A DNA stretch of 64,000 nucleotides from Litchfieldella anticariensis FP35 = DSM 16096 (GTDB lineage: Bacteria; Pseudomonadota; Gammaproteobacteria; Pseudomonadales; Halomonadaceae). Positions 33,379 through 41,614 of this stretch are shown piece after piece. Both the position numbers and the translations under genes were made by a program. The DNA lies in NCBI RefSeq assembly GCF_000409775.1, contig NZ_KE332392.1, positions 102,459 to 166,458 of the forward strand. Direction: 5' to 3'. Position 1 is the first letter of the stretch; each line of letters starts with the position of its first letter. The notes beneath the pieces were generated by a model. The model did not search any database and had not been told where the DNA came from. It was given only the letters and a program-made list of their open reading frames with translations.

Positions 33379-33807
33379 TTATTCCTCGATTTCCCATGAT
33401 GGGTTCCAGGCCACCTCCCATAGGTGTCCGTCGGGGTCCTGAAAATAGCCGGCATAGCCGCCCCAGAAGGTTTCGTGCGCAGGCTTGGTGACCGTGGCAC
33501 CAGCGCTTTGCGCTTGTGCCATCACGGTATCGACGTCTTCTCGCGAAGTGACATTATGTGCCAAGGTGAATTCGGTTGCACTAGGCGTGCCTACGGGCAC
33601 ATCCGCATCATTGCCTATGCAGCGGCGTGGCCAGATCCCCAGCTTCAGCCCGCCCTGCAGGTCGAAGAATGCTACGGCCCCATCGCCTTCCTCGAACTCC
33701 TCGCCGACGATACCTGGCGTTTCCAGACCGAGTCCATCGCGATAGAAGTGCAGTGCGCGTTCCAGGTCATCGACGCCTAATGTGATCAGCGTGATACGTG
33801 GTTGCAT
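33379..33807 (-). CDS. VOC (glyoxalase/bleomycin-resistance) family protein
   Basis: A 142-residue single-domain vicinal-oxygen-chelate protein: LGVDDLERALHFYRDGLGLETPGIVGEE at the start and GYAGYFQDPDGHLWEVAWNP at the end, the two halves of the beta-alpha-beta-beta-beta fold. The C-terminal His and Glu (DGHLWEV) are probable metal ligands. It ends 15 bp before the racemase gene. Substrate unknown. Confidence 0.87.
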   Translation of the reverse strand: MQPRITLITLGVDDLERALHFYRDGLGLETPGIVGEEFEEGDGAVAFFDLQGGLKLGIWPRRCIGNDADVPVGTPSATEFTLAHNVTSREDVDTVMAQAQSAGATVTKPAHETFWGGYAGYFQDPDGHLWEVAWNPSWEIEE

Positions 33808-34027
33808 GGCAAGCTACCCCCAGTTCGTGGCAAATCATCACCGGATTCCGGGTAAGGTGAAATTCAGAGTAGATCAAGTTGTCTCTGAGGGTAGCGCTCT
33901 GCGTCCTTTTCTTCATGCAACCCAGGTACATCGTGCGAGCGCCTTTTATATATATGGAGGGCAGCTTCCTTTCGCGAGTTCTCTTTTTAAGTCCAGCGGA
34001 TGGCATGAGCGTGTGAGAGATAGCAAT

Positions 34028-34849
34028 TTATGAGGGCCGATCCTCTGGCTTGTCCGGGTTGCGCAGGTAAGCGAGCCAGTACACGCCTGCGACCAGCAGG
34101 GTACCTCCGACGATATTGCCGGCGCTGACCACTACGAGATTGCTGAGCGAAGCCGTGAGCGTTACCGTGCCTTGTTCATCCAAAACGAGGCCGAGGGGTA
34201 GGAAGAACCAGTTGGCGATCGAGTGTTCGAAGCCCAGGGTCACGAAGGCGCTGATAGGCAGCAGAAGAGCCAGGATCTTGTCGGTAACGCTGTGACCGCC
34301 CATCGCCAACCATACCGCCAGGCATACCAGTACATTGCACAGAATGCCACGGGCGAAGGCTTCACTCAGCGGTAGGTCCGCCTTGGCACGGACGATCTGC
34401 AGTGCCGTCTCCCCCACGGCGCCACCGCCAAGACTGGCGATATCGGCCCATACCACCAGCATTACCGTACCCAGGCAGCCAATCACATTGCCCAAATAGA
34501 CCAGCCCCCAATTCCTCAATACCCCGCGTGTACTGATCAACTGGCTTGCCCAGGCCATGGCCAAGAGGTTGTTGCCAGTGAACAGTTCTGCGCCGCCTAT
34601 CACTACCAGCACCAGGCCGAGGCAGAAGCTCAGGCCTCCAAGCAGGCGGGTAACCCCGAACCCCAGACTGGAGTCGGTAACGACCATGGTAAAGAACAAG
34701 GCGCCAAGGGAAATGAAAGCACCGGCGAGCACTGCCAGTACCAGCAACGTCAAGGCGTCCGCACGCGCCTTGGCCACGCCCATGCTTTCCACTCTCCGCG
34801 CTATCTGATCAGGCTGATAGGCGTCGCCAAACAGGTTCCCTTTGTCCAT
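34028..34849 (-). CDS. Formate/nitrite transporter family channel (FocA/NirC/YfdC group)
   Basis: A 273-residue pentameric-channel type protein with six or more helices. Diagnostic features are the start FGDAYQPDQIARRVESMGVAKA, VVIGGAELFTGNNLLAMAWAS and GFEHSIANWFFLPLGL (central-pore His equivalent). It would carry small monovalent anions such as formate, nitrite or hydrosulfide over the inner membrane. There is no clear SD before the ATG. It stands alone and flanking enzymes do not identify the substrate. Confidence 0.9.
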   Translation of the reverse strand: MDKGNLFGDAYQPDQIARRVESMGVAKARADALTLLVLAVLAGAFISLGALFFTMVVTDSSLGFGVTRLLGGLSFCLGLVLVVIGGAELFTGNNLLAMAWASQLISTRGVLRNWGLVYLGNVIGCLGTVMLVVWADIASLGGGAVGETALQIVRAKADLPLSEAFARGILCNVLVCLAVWLAMGGHSVTDKILALLLPISAFVTLGFEHSIANWFFLPLGLVLDEQGTVTLTASLSNLVVVSAGNIVGGTLLVAGVYWLAYLRNPDKPEDRPS

Positions 34850-34898
34850 CGCGTAAGCCCGCTTATGTCGGAGAATTGTTTTCCCTCACTATAGCGGG

Positions 34899-35648
34899 TC
34901 ATATGTCGTACTCATCATGACGCCGGTTCCACACGTACGGTGCCGTTTGGGGCCAACCTTCGGGCGAGTCTTCCCACGTCTCCTGACGACCGTACGCGGT
35001 CAGGTCCAAATAGGTCCAGTGACTGCCCAGGTATTCGACGCCGCGTTTGCCAGTGAAATACGTCCTGTAGATATCGTTACCGTTGCGCAGGAAAACGCTC
35101 ACGCCATGCTTTTCACCGCGATCGGCGCTGGGGTCATCCTTGTTGCCCGTTGTGACGCCCATGTCGAAGTTGAAGTCGCTATCGTATGAGGAATACCAGG
35201 TCGGATGTATCCATCCCATGCGTGCCTTGTAGCGTTCCAGCTTGTCGAGCGGAGCGCGCGATATCATGACAAAGGAGGTATCGCGGGCATGCAGGTGGGC
35301 AGGATGGGTCATGGCGTCAGCGACCCACGAGCAGCCATCGCAGCCGGCTTCCCAGTCGGGCCCAAACATGAAGTGATAGACGATTAGCTGTCGGCGGCCT
35401 TCGAAAAGTTCGAGCAGGCTCACCTTGCCCGATGGTCCTTCGAAGACATACTCCTTTTCTACCTTCACCATCGGAAGCCGACGACGTTCCGCGTTCAATT
35501 TATCGCGAGCGCGGGTCAGCGCCTTTTCCTTGGCGATCTGTTGCTCGAGTGCGGCCCGCCACTCGTCCATCGAGACGATGGGGGGTAGGGGATTGCGGGA
35601 ATCGTTCACTGCTGGTTCCTCCCGTTGCGCTGCAATGTGATGCGCCAT
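34899..35648 (-). CDS. DUF899 family protein (thioredoxin-like fold)
   Basis: A 249-residue DUF899 protein. Typical family features are IVSMDEWRAALEQQIAKEKALTR, ARDKLNAERRRLPMVKVEKEYVFEGPSGKV, then LIVYHFMFGPDWEAGCDGCSWVADAM with a CxxC pair, and RDTSFVMISRAP. The thioredoxin-like domain may have redox activity but its reaction is unknown. The start at 35648 is preceded by GGAGGAGG and overlaps the SRPBCC gene upstream by 43 bp. It is the last gene of an ArsR-SRPBCC-DUF899 operon. Confidence 0.87.
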   Translation of the reverse strand: MAHHIAAQREEPAVNDSRNPLPPIVSMDEWRAALEQQIAKEKALTRARDKLNAERRRLPMVKVEKEYVFEGPSGKVSLLELFEGRRQLIVYHFMFGPDWEAGCDGCSWVADAMTHPAHLHARDTSFVMISRAPLDKLERYKARMGWIHPTWYSSYDSDFNFDMGVTTGNKDDPSADRGEKHGVSVFLRNGNDIYRTYFTGKRGVEYLGSHWTYLDLTAYGRQETWEDSPEGWPQTAPYVWNRRHDEYDI

Positions 35649-36172
35649 CGGTAATCCTCCTCCATACGTTCGAACACTGGCCAGAAGGGGGGCGGGGTAC
35701 GTCCCTCCAATACCTCGAGCAGAATGGCGAGATGGGTATGCCAACCTCCGGCCACGTCGACCAGGGTATCGATGTCGCCGAGCCGGCGGTGGGTCAGTAC
35801 CAGCCGCACCTGGTCGCCTTCCTCGCTGAGCTCGAAGGTCACCTCAGACGGTTCCTCGTTGCCGCCACCCCAGGTCATTACCAGTACATGGGGCGGTTCG
35901 AAGCGACGGATTTCGTGTTGGGTGGTGCAGCCACCCTCGAAATTGCGGAAACGCTCCGGTGCGGACGCTTGCTGTGGCGACAGGTTGGCATGGTCGAAGT
36001 GCAGGGCAAAGGCGCTGCCCGGTCGAGGTTCCATGGTGCCGGCGGCGAGCCACTGGGCGCGCTTGTCGGATTCGGTGAGATAGGCCCATACGCGCTCGAT
36101 GGGGCCGGGAAGCAGACGCTCGAAGCGGATTGAGGTCAAGTCGAGTAATCGGCCGTAGTTATCGTCGCTCAT
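35606..36172 (-). CDS. SRPBCC/AHSA1-domain protein
   Basis: A 188-residue START/Bet v1-like protein of the AHSA1 (CalC/YndB) group, with the typical IERVWAYLTESDKRAQWLAAGTMEP start and HVLVMTWGGGNEEPSEVTFELSEEG, ending AGGWHTHLAILLEVLEG. AHSA1-like partners are commonly paired with ArsR repressors, as here. It has an AAAGGAG SD. The exact ligand is unknown. Confidence 0.87.
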   Translation of the reverse strand: MSDDNYGRLLDLTSIRFERLLPGPIERVWAYLTESDKRAQWLAAGTMEPRPGSAFALHFDHANLSPQQASAPERFRNFEGGCTTQHEIRRFEPPHVLVMTWGGGNEEPSEVTFELSEEGDQVRLVLTHRRLGDIDTLVDVAGGWHTHLAILLEVLEGRTPPPFWPVFERMEEDYRWRITLQRNGRNQQ

Positions 36173-36183
36173 ACCCAGCTCCT

Positions 36184-36531
36184 TTATTTGATGTCGTGCT
36201 CTCTATCTTCGGCATTCAGCGCTGCCTCCAATGCGTCCAGACGCTTGCTCCAGAAGCTTTCGTAGAAGCGTAGCCACTCGTCCGCCGCGGCAAGCGGGTC
36301 CGGATTGAGCTGGCAGAAGTGAGCTCGACCCTCTACACGGCGATGGATCAAGCCCGCCTGTTCCAATACGCGCACATGCTTGGAGGCCGCTGCGAACGAC
36401 ATCGAGAAGGGCGAGGCCAACTCGCCGATCTTCCTCTCGCCTGAGGCGAGGTTCTTGAGCATTGCCCGTCGGGTCGGGTCAGCCAGGGCGTGGAAGACCC
36501 GATCCAGGGTTATCGTCTGTTGTTCAACCAT
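36184..36531 (-). CDS. ArsR-family repressor of the SRPBCC/DUF899 operon
   Basis: A 115-residue winged-HTH protein with no metal-binding CxC motif: LDRVFHALADPTRRAMLKNLASGERKIGELASPFSMSFAAASKHVRVLEQAGLIHRRVEGR. The ATG at 36531 lies inside an AACCATATGGTT palindrome; a longer frame would just translate through the operator pair. This SdpR-like type usually controls an adjacent SRPBCC gene, which follows after 11 bp. Confidence 0.9.
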   Translation of the reverse strand: MVEQQTITLDRVFHALADPTRRAMLKNLASGERKIGELASPFSMSFAAASKHVRVLEQAGLIHRRVEGRAHFCQLNPDPLAAADEWLRFYESFWSKRLDALEAALNAEDREHDIK

Positions 36532-36578
36532 ATGGTTTAGATAGAAGGTGAAGGGCTGTTTGTCAACCATATGGTTGA
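36526..36578. promoter_or_regulatory. Two AACCATATGGTT palindromes (ArsR operators)
   Basis: AACCATATGGTT at 36526-36537 and TCAACCATATGGTTGA at 36563-36578 are perfect palindromes with centres 39 bp apart. The first covers the ArsR start codon; the second contains the stop codon of the next gene upstream (Nmad3-like). The repeated symmetric core beside an ArsR gene strongly suggests an autoregulatory operator pair. Confidence 0.75.
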
Positions 36579-37465
36579 ACAAGATCTGAAAGCGGTGCCA
36601 ATTGGCCTTCCCGATCACGGCTGCGGATCAGATCGCATGCCCAAGGCAGTGCCTCTGGATACTCCTTGCCGTCCAGGATGAACTCCTGCCCTCGCGCCGC
36701 CGCACTCAGCTCGGTGTGATCGGTGTGTTTTTTCCAGCGCTGCCGGTTGGCGTGGTAGGTCAGGGGCGTGCGTCCATCCTCCGGATAGCACCAAGAGGGA
36801 AGCCGCCAGGTGGAGGTCTTGGCTGCGTGAGGCGCAGTCAGTTGCAAGTCTGGTGAGGCGTGTGGGAAGACACCGGAGCCCGGCAGCGCATCGCTTAGTC
36901 CGTCAAAATGCAGCCGTCGGCTCGCCAGGTAGATCACGTTGTTGGGATCGCCGTGTCGCTGGAAGTGAGGATGATATTCCGCCCACTCATAGTTTCGGAG
37001 AGGTGATGCCCCGAGTTTTAATACCTCCGCTACTTGTAGCCAGCCCCAGATGACATGGCACGGGCGAGACTCGGGAGCCCAGCGCCAGACCCCATCGCGG
37101 TGTTCGACGCGCCTGAAGAGCCCGAAGAACAGGAAGAGATCGCCTGGACCGACCCCGTGGTTGCGCAGGTGTCCCTGCGCCTGCCCGGCTTGCCCGAAGA
37201 TCGGCCGCCAGCCGGGTTGGCGGGGAAGCATTTCGCTTATTAGGTCGGGATCGAGATGGGCGCCGTCGTCCAGTGTGACCTTGCCCTTGGTGAGCTGGCC
37301 GACGAGGTCGCCAAGTGAGCTCTCATCGTAGACGATATCCCGGTAGCGGATGACCGATTTTCCATCCGGGATTGGCAGGGCGAGCATCCGCTTATCCGGA
37401 AAGATGGGGCTGGGCACGCCCCCGGCGGAGGAGTCGAAGCCTTTACGGCTAAGGATCAGTTTCAA
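36563..37465 (-). CDS. Nmad3-like protein (putative nucleotide-modification-associated domain)
   Basis: A 300-residue soluble protein that begins MKLILSRKGFDSSAGGVPSP, followed by LPIPDGKSVIRYRDIVYDE. This start and the central GWRPIFGQAGQAQGHLRNHGVGPGDLFLFFG match the domain I know as Nmad3, found in prokaryotic and phage gene sets linked with modified DNA bases; enzymatic activity is not established. It uses a TTG start with GGAG...AAGGA just upstream. No methyltransferase, helicase or restriction gene is adjacent. Its stop codon sits inside the neighbouring ArsR operator. Confidence 0.7.
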   Translation of the reverse strand: MKLILSRKGFDSSAGGVPSPIFPDKRMLALPIPDGKSVIRYRDIVYDESSLGDLVGQLTKGKVTLDDGAHLDPDLISEMLPRQPGWRPIFGQAGQAQGHLRNHGVGPGDLFLFFGLFRRVEHRDGVWRWAPESRPCHVIWGWLQVAEVLKLGASPLRNYEWAEYHPHFQRHGDPNNVIYLASRRLHFDGLSDALPGSGVFPHASPDLQLTAPHAAKTSTWRLPSWCYPEDGRTPLTYHANRQRWKKHTDHTELSAAARGQEFILDGKEYPEALPWACDLIRSRDREGQLAPLSDLVQPYG

Positions 37466-37858
37466 TCCTTTCTCCCACTGTCAGAAACTCTCCTGACCGG
37501 TTGCTTCTCCGGTCAGAGCCAACCTACCCGACAATTAGTAGCGCGACATACGATACAAGGTTAAATAGCAGAATACAGATTTTGTAGATCGCCATCCCTC
37601 CATAGTGAAGTGCATCGAACCTTTCAATGGAAAAATGGAGCCATCGGGAATGGAGTCGGTGGCTTGCCAGTCGCTCGGGCTGTGGTGGAGCGAGGTGGGA
37701 AAGTGTGGTCTGGTATTGGTGATTGCTATGGATCCGATAGGAAGTTTTTCGCTTTACCTCAATCTAACTTTAGGTCTTAGCCTGCAGTGCAACGGTTGCT
37801 TTCGGGCGGCCATTCCACTCTCTGCGGCAGGGCGCCGCTCGGCAAAGGAGTTACCGTC
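37466..37858. other. Intergenic region without recognisable gene
   Basis: About 390 bp between the divergent Nmad3-like and N-acetyltransferase genes. It is lower in GC than its surroundings. Possible promoters for both genes must lie here, but no convincing -35/-10 pair, operator or RNA structure was picked out. A short frame near 37605 has one membrane-like stretch (VLVIAMDPIGSFSLYLNL), not enough to call a gene. Confidence 0.5.
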
Positions 37859-38758
37859 ATGCAGGCATCCGTATCTTCGCTTGTGCCCCACGATTCAGCC
37901 TTGTGGGAAGCCTCACCTCTTGATCTCGAGGCCTATCTGGAACGCATCGACTACCGGGGGCCATTGACGCCGACCCTGGAGACATTGCGCGCCTTGCAGC
38001 AGGCGCATCTCCAGGCGATACCGTTCGAGAACCTGGAGATTATCACCGGCGGTGAAATTCAGCTCGATTTGGCGAACTTGCAGGAGAAGCTAGTGGGGCG
38101 TCGTCGCGGCGGCTACTGCCACGAGCAGAACATCCTGTTCGCCACGGTGCTGGATCGACTCGGCTTTGCGGTGGCGGGGCGCAGCGCGCGGATGTTGATG
38201 GGCGATGACGCGCGCAAGGTCACCGCCGTGGGGCATACGATCCTTGCGGTCACCCTGGAGGAGCGCGACTGGCTGGTCGATGTCGGCGTCGGTAACGTGG
38301 GGCCGCGTGAGCCGGTGCCGCTGGAGGAGGGTATCGAGATGCGTCATGGCCGCTGGGAGTACCGGCTGGAGCGTTCGCCATCGGGGTTCTGGCTGCTGCG
38401 CTACCGGCGCCATGACGGCTGGCTCAATCTCTACCAGTTCAGCGACGAACCCTACTATCGTGCCGACTATGAGGACCACAACTACCATGTGTCCCACCAT
38501 CCGGCGTCGCCTTTCACCCGGCGGATCGTGGCCCAGCACAATGGGGCGGAGGTGCGTTATGCGCTCACCGATCTGGAGCTGAAAACCTTCCGGCCCGGCG
38601 AGGCACCGGAGCGGCGTGAACTCGACGCCGGGGAGTTGCCCGGCGTGTTGCGCGAGCTGTTTGGGCTGGTGCTCTCACACGCACAGGAGCGCGTATTGCT
38701 GCGGCAGGCCGAGTCGCTCGTTCTAGCAGCGTCCGAGGGCGAACAACTTGGCACCTGA
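37859..38758 (+). CDS. Arylamine N-acetyltransferase
   Basis: A 299-residue NAT enzyme with the complete Cys-His-Asp triad: Cys87 in RRGGYCHEQN, His126 in GHTILAV and Asp141 in WLVDVGVGN. IPFENLEI and DYEDHNYHVSHHPASPF are further family signatures. It transfers acetyl from acetyl-CoA to arylamines, arylhydrazines or related xenobiotics in the cytoplasm. The ATG at 37859 has AAGGAG at ideal spacing. Confidence 0.93.
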   Translation: MQASVSSLVPHDSALWEASPLDLEAYLERIDYRGPLTPTLETLRALQQAHLQAIPFENLEIITGGEIQLDLANLQEKLVGRRRGGYCHEQNILFATVLDRLGFAVAGRSARMLMGDDARKVTAVGHTILAVTLEERDWLVDVGVGNVGPREPVPLEEGIEMRHGRWEYRLERSPSGFWLLRYRRHDGWLNLYQFSDEPYYRADYEDHNYHVSHHPASPFTRRIVAQHNGAEVRYALTDLELKTFRPGEAPERRELDAGELPGVLRELFGLVLSHAQERVLLRQAESLVLAASEGEQLGT

Positions 38759-38818
38759 AGGGGATTAACCGAGGCAGCCTACAGTGCCTGAAAGCAGATA
38801 TTGGAATCGGTGTAGCCG

Positions 38819-39670
38819 TCAGCCATGGTCGAGCTGCTGGCCCCGCAACCAAGCAATCTCCTCAGCCCAGATAGCCGGCTCGATGGTCTCCAGCACCAGG
38901 GGAATGTCGTCAATGCGCGGGTCGCGCATGATGGTGGTGAAGGCGTCGAGGCCGATATTGCCCTGACCCAGGCTATGGTGGCGGTCGACGCGGCTGGCGA
39001 ACCCGCTCTTGGCATCGTTGAGGTGCATGCCGCGTAGGTAGCCGAAGCCGACTATCTTATCGAATTCGTCCAGTGTTGCGGTACAGGCCTCCGGGGTTCG
39101 TAGGTCGTAGCCGGCGGCGAAGGCGTGACAGGTGTCGATACATACCCCAACCCGCGACTTGTCGTCGACCTGTTCGATGATCTCCGCCAGGTGCTCGAAG
39201 CGCCAGCCCAGGTTACTGCCCTGGCCGGCGGTGTTCTCGATCACTGCCGTGACGCCTTGGGTGTGTGAGAGAGCCTCATTGATGGAGTCGGCAATGCGGG
39301 TCAGGCACTCGCTTTCGCTGATCTTGTTCAGGTGGCTGCCGGGGTGGAAGTTGAGCAGGGTGAGGCCCAATTTTTCGCAGCGTTGCATCTCGTCGAGAAA
39401 GGCTTCCCGTGATTTTTGCAGCCCCGCGGTATCGGGGTGACCAAGATTGATCAGATAGCTATCGTGGGGAAGGATCTGTTTCGGAGCGAAGCCATGCTCT
39501 TGGCAGGCGTTGCGGAAGGCCTCGATGATGTCGTCGGTCAGCGACTTGGCGCGCCACTGGCGCTGGTTCTTGGTGAACAGTGCGAAGGCGTCGGCACCGA
39601 TTTCGACAGCGCGCAACACGGCTTGGTCGGGACCGCCGGCGGCACTGACATGGGCTCCGAGATATTTCAT
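38819..39670 (-). CDS. nfo: Deoxyribonuclease IV (endonuclease IV)
   Basis: A 283-residue AP endonuclease of the TIM-barrel Nfo family, full length (E. coli 285). It starts [13 protein letters not shown]; metal ligands lie in [41 protein letters not shown] and [11 protein letters not shown], and the ending VLETIE is conserved. It cleaves abasic sites and 3' blocking lesions with a trinuclear zinc centre. GGAG precedes the ATG. It is a single gene. Confidence 0.96.
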   Translation of the reverse strand: MKYLGAHVSAAGGPDQAVLRAVEIGADAFALFTKNQRQWRAKSLTDDIIEAFRNACQEHGFAPKQILPHDSYLINLGHPDTAGLQKSREAFLDEMQRCEKLGLTLLNFHPGSHLNKISESECLTRIADSINEALSHTQGVTAVIENTAGQGSNLGWRFEHLAEIIEQVDDKSRVGVCIDTCHAFAAGYDLRTPEACTATLDEFDKIVGFGYLRGMHLNDAKSGFASRVDRHHSLGQGNIGLDAFTTIMRDPRIDDIPLVLETIEPAIWAEEIAWLRGQQLDHG

Positions 39671-39792
39671 GACGACGCTCCTTCGATCACTGCCTCATGA
39701 TTGTCGTGAGGCCCACCGGCCATTTTCGGCACCACGATAGCCTAGCGTCATCAAACAATTGATGCACCATCTGGCTGGCGCTATGACGAGAG

Positions 39793-40371
39793 CTACCGGA
39801 ACAACCAAGGTGCCAGGATACGAGTCACGCGGGGCATGACAGCGTATACCATCAGCGCAACGATAGTGGCGGCGATCAAGCCGTGGCGCAGTCCCCATGC
39901 ACCCAGAGTAGGGGAAAGCGAAAATAGCGGCTGCCATAACAGGGGAATAAGCATCGTGAGCGGCCAGATCACTGCCGTGGTGACGAGCCACTGTTTCCAG
40001 CGTGTGGGTTGTTTGCTGGTCACGTTGGGTGGAGTGAACCAGTAATCGATTCCGCTAAGTATCTCAACCGTCTCGTCCTGCTGCAGATCGCTGTGAATGG
40101 TGGCCATTAGCTCGCGGCGCTGCTCCGACTCTCGCCATCTCCTGGCATCTTCTTCATTGGAGAATCGCACCGCAATTTCATAGTCCTGGCCGCCTTCCGG
40201 GGGACGCAGGATATGCACCCCCAGGTGTCCTGGGAAGCGCGCGGCGGTCTCGATGATCTGTCGCAGCCAGGTCTCGTAACGATCCCGCGCACTGGCGCGC
40301 ACTCGATGATGGATGCGAATGGTGGCCCCCTCGCGGTGCGAAGAGGACGAGTCCGAAGGGTGCTTGGTCAT
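39793..40371 (-). CDS. Antibiotic-biosynthesis-monooxygenase-like domain protein with C-terminal membrane helices
   Basis: A 192-residue protein. Residues about 10-105 form an ABM (dimeric ferredoxin-like) domain (IRIHHRVRASARDRYETWLRQI, FPGHLGVHILRPPEGGQDYEIAVRF). The C-terminal part contains two hydrophobic helices (about 130-185) and ends APWLFR. This ABM-plus-membrane layout is a known group of unclear function. The ATG at 40371 was chosen from domain start; an upstream ATG at 40401 is possible, and neither has a strong SD. Confidence 0.75.
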   Translation of the reverse strand: MTKHPSDSSSSHREGATIRIHHRVRASARDRYETWLRQIIETAARFPGHLGVHILRPPEGGQDYEIAVRFSNEEDARRWRESEQRRELMATIHSDLQQDETVEILSGIDYWFTPPNVTSKQPTRWKQWLVTTAVIWPLTMLIPLLWQPLFSLSPTLGAWGLRHGLIAATIVALMVYAVMPRVTRILAPWLFR

Positions 40372-40422
40372 GTGGTTTCCGAAGTATTCAGGGAACGGCA
40401 TGAAGCTTGGTCAGTTAGAGTT

Positions 40423-40567
40423 AGGTTTTGTACGAAAAGTCACCGAGCGATGGCCAGACAAGGCAAAAATCAGCGAGAAGACGGAGTTTACGTGGATTGT
40501 AAATGAGTACTTCGAGCTGATTTTTAACGCCGTATGGGCAAGCGCAGGCAGTTTTCGGACAAAGCCT
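40423..40567. mobile_element. MITE-like element, copy 2 (inverted relative to copy 1)
   Basis: A 145-bp segment with ends AGGTTTTGTACGAAAA (40423-40438) and TTTTCGGACAAAGCCT (40552-40567). Its reverse complement matches the element at 10037-10178 over its full length, including GCCCATACGGCGTTAAAAAT and CTCATTTACAA, with scattered differences. The terminal repeats here have decayed, so this copy looks older. It abuts the pirin gene, whose TAG stop (40566-40568) is formed at the element boundary. Confidence 0.8.
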
Positions 40568-41507
40568 AGACCTTCCAGGGCAGTGGTGGCGGCATCAGCC
40601 GTTCCCCATGATACTGGGGGATATCGCCGAAGCGTGCGCTGCCTGCCTCCCAGTCGCGCTGCGCTTCGGCGATCTCCGCCTTGCTGTGGCCGACGAAGTT
40701 CCACCAGATCAGCACCTCTTCTTCGAGCGGCTCGCCACCCACCAGGATGGCGCGCCCGCCTTCCGGTAGCGTCACTTCGACACTGTCACGACCACGCCCC
40801 AGATAGGCCAGCTCATTGGTGGCGAAGGGCTCGCTGTCGATCGAAAGTTCGCTCTCCAGTGGCAGCAGGGCATATTCGAAGTCCTCCCGGAGTGGCAGTG
40901 ACAGCGTCGCTGCCTGAGGACTATACAGGTCCACTCCGACCAGCGGGGAGAACGACAGCGCCGGTGCCTGGTAGCTGGCAAACTCACCGGTCAACAAGGT
41001 CAAATCCACGCCCTGGGCCTGCCAGCGAGGCAGGTTCGGGTAATGATCGAAGCGTGGCTCGGTATTGCGGTGTGCCTGGGGCAGGGCGATCCATAGCTGA
41101 GCCGCGTGTAAATGGGATTCGCCAAGTACTGACTCCTCGGTATGACTGATGCCGCGTCCCGCGGTCATCAGATTGACCTGGCCCGGACGTATCACTTGCT
41201 CATGCCCCAGGCTGTCGCGATGCAGCACCTCGCCTTCGATCATCCAGGTGAAGGTTTGCAGGCCGATATGGGGATGCGGCCCGACCCGCAGGCCGGCGCT
41301 ATCACCTTTGAATACCGAAGGGCCGGCGTGGTCGAGGAAGCACCACGCTCCCACCAGACGACGCTGCCGCGAAGGCAGCACCCGATTGACGGGAATGCCG
41401 CCCACGTCGGCGGTGCGTGGCGCGATATGCTGGATCAGACGCTTGCCAGCCACCACTGGGCAGTCCAGGGAGGAGGACAGTGTCTTGTCATCGATGAGAT
41501 TGCTCAT
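40566..41507 (-). CDS. Pirin-family bicupin (quercetinase-like)
   Basis: A 313-residue pirin with the N-terminal cupin signature RRLVGAWCFLDHAGPSVF, GLRVGPHPHIGLQTFTWMIEGEVLHRDSLGHEQ (metal-binding His/His/Glu) and GISHTEESV. Pirins often act as quercetin dioxygenases or redox sensors. The C-terminus (PPLPWKV) is followed by a TAG stop formed at the end of the adjacent MITE-like element. It is co-directional with the isochorismatase-like and second pirin genes. GGAG precedes the ATG. Confidence 0.9.
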   Translation of the reverse strand: MSNLIDDKTLSSSLDCPVVAGKRLIQHIAPRTADVGGIPVNRVLPSRQRRLVGAWCFLDHAGPSVFKGDSAGLRVGPHPHIGLQTFTWMIEGEVLHRDSLGHEQVIRPGQVNLMTAGRGISHTEESVLGESHLHAAQLWIALPQAHRNTEPRFDHYPNLPRWQAQGVDLTLLTGEFASYQAPALSFSPLVGVDLYSPQAATLSLPLREDFEYALLPLESELSIDSEPFATNELAYLGRGRDSVEVTLPEGGRAILVGGEPLEEEVLIWWNFVGHSKAEIAEAQRDWEAGSARFGDIPQYHGERLMPPPLPWKV

Positions 41508-41614
41508 GAGGTGCTCCTAGAGGATAAGCACGGGCTCGTCTCGGCCCCACCGAGGGAGATCGCTTCAGCATAGGTGGTCTCTTCCCGTCATGCCTGGGGC
41601 CGAGACGGTCGGCA

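Noticed and set aside
37605-37967. Short frame before the N-acetyltransferase with a MarC-like hydrophobic stretch
   Set aside because: Only about 20 residues look membrane-like, and the frame runs into the start of the N-acetyltransferase gene in another frame; insufficient for a gene or remnant call.
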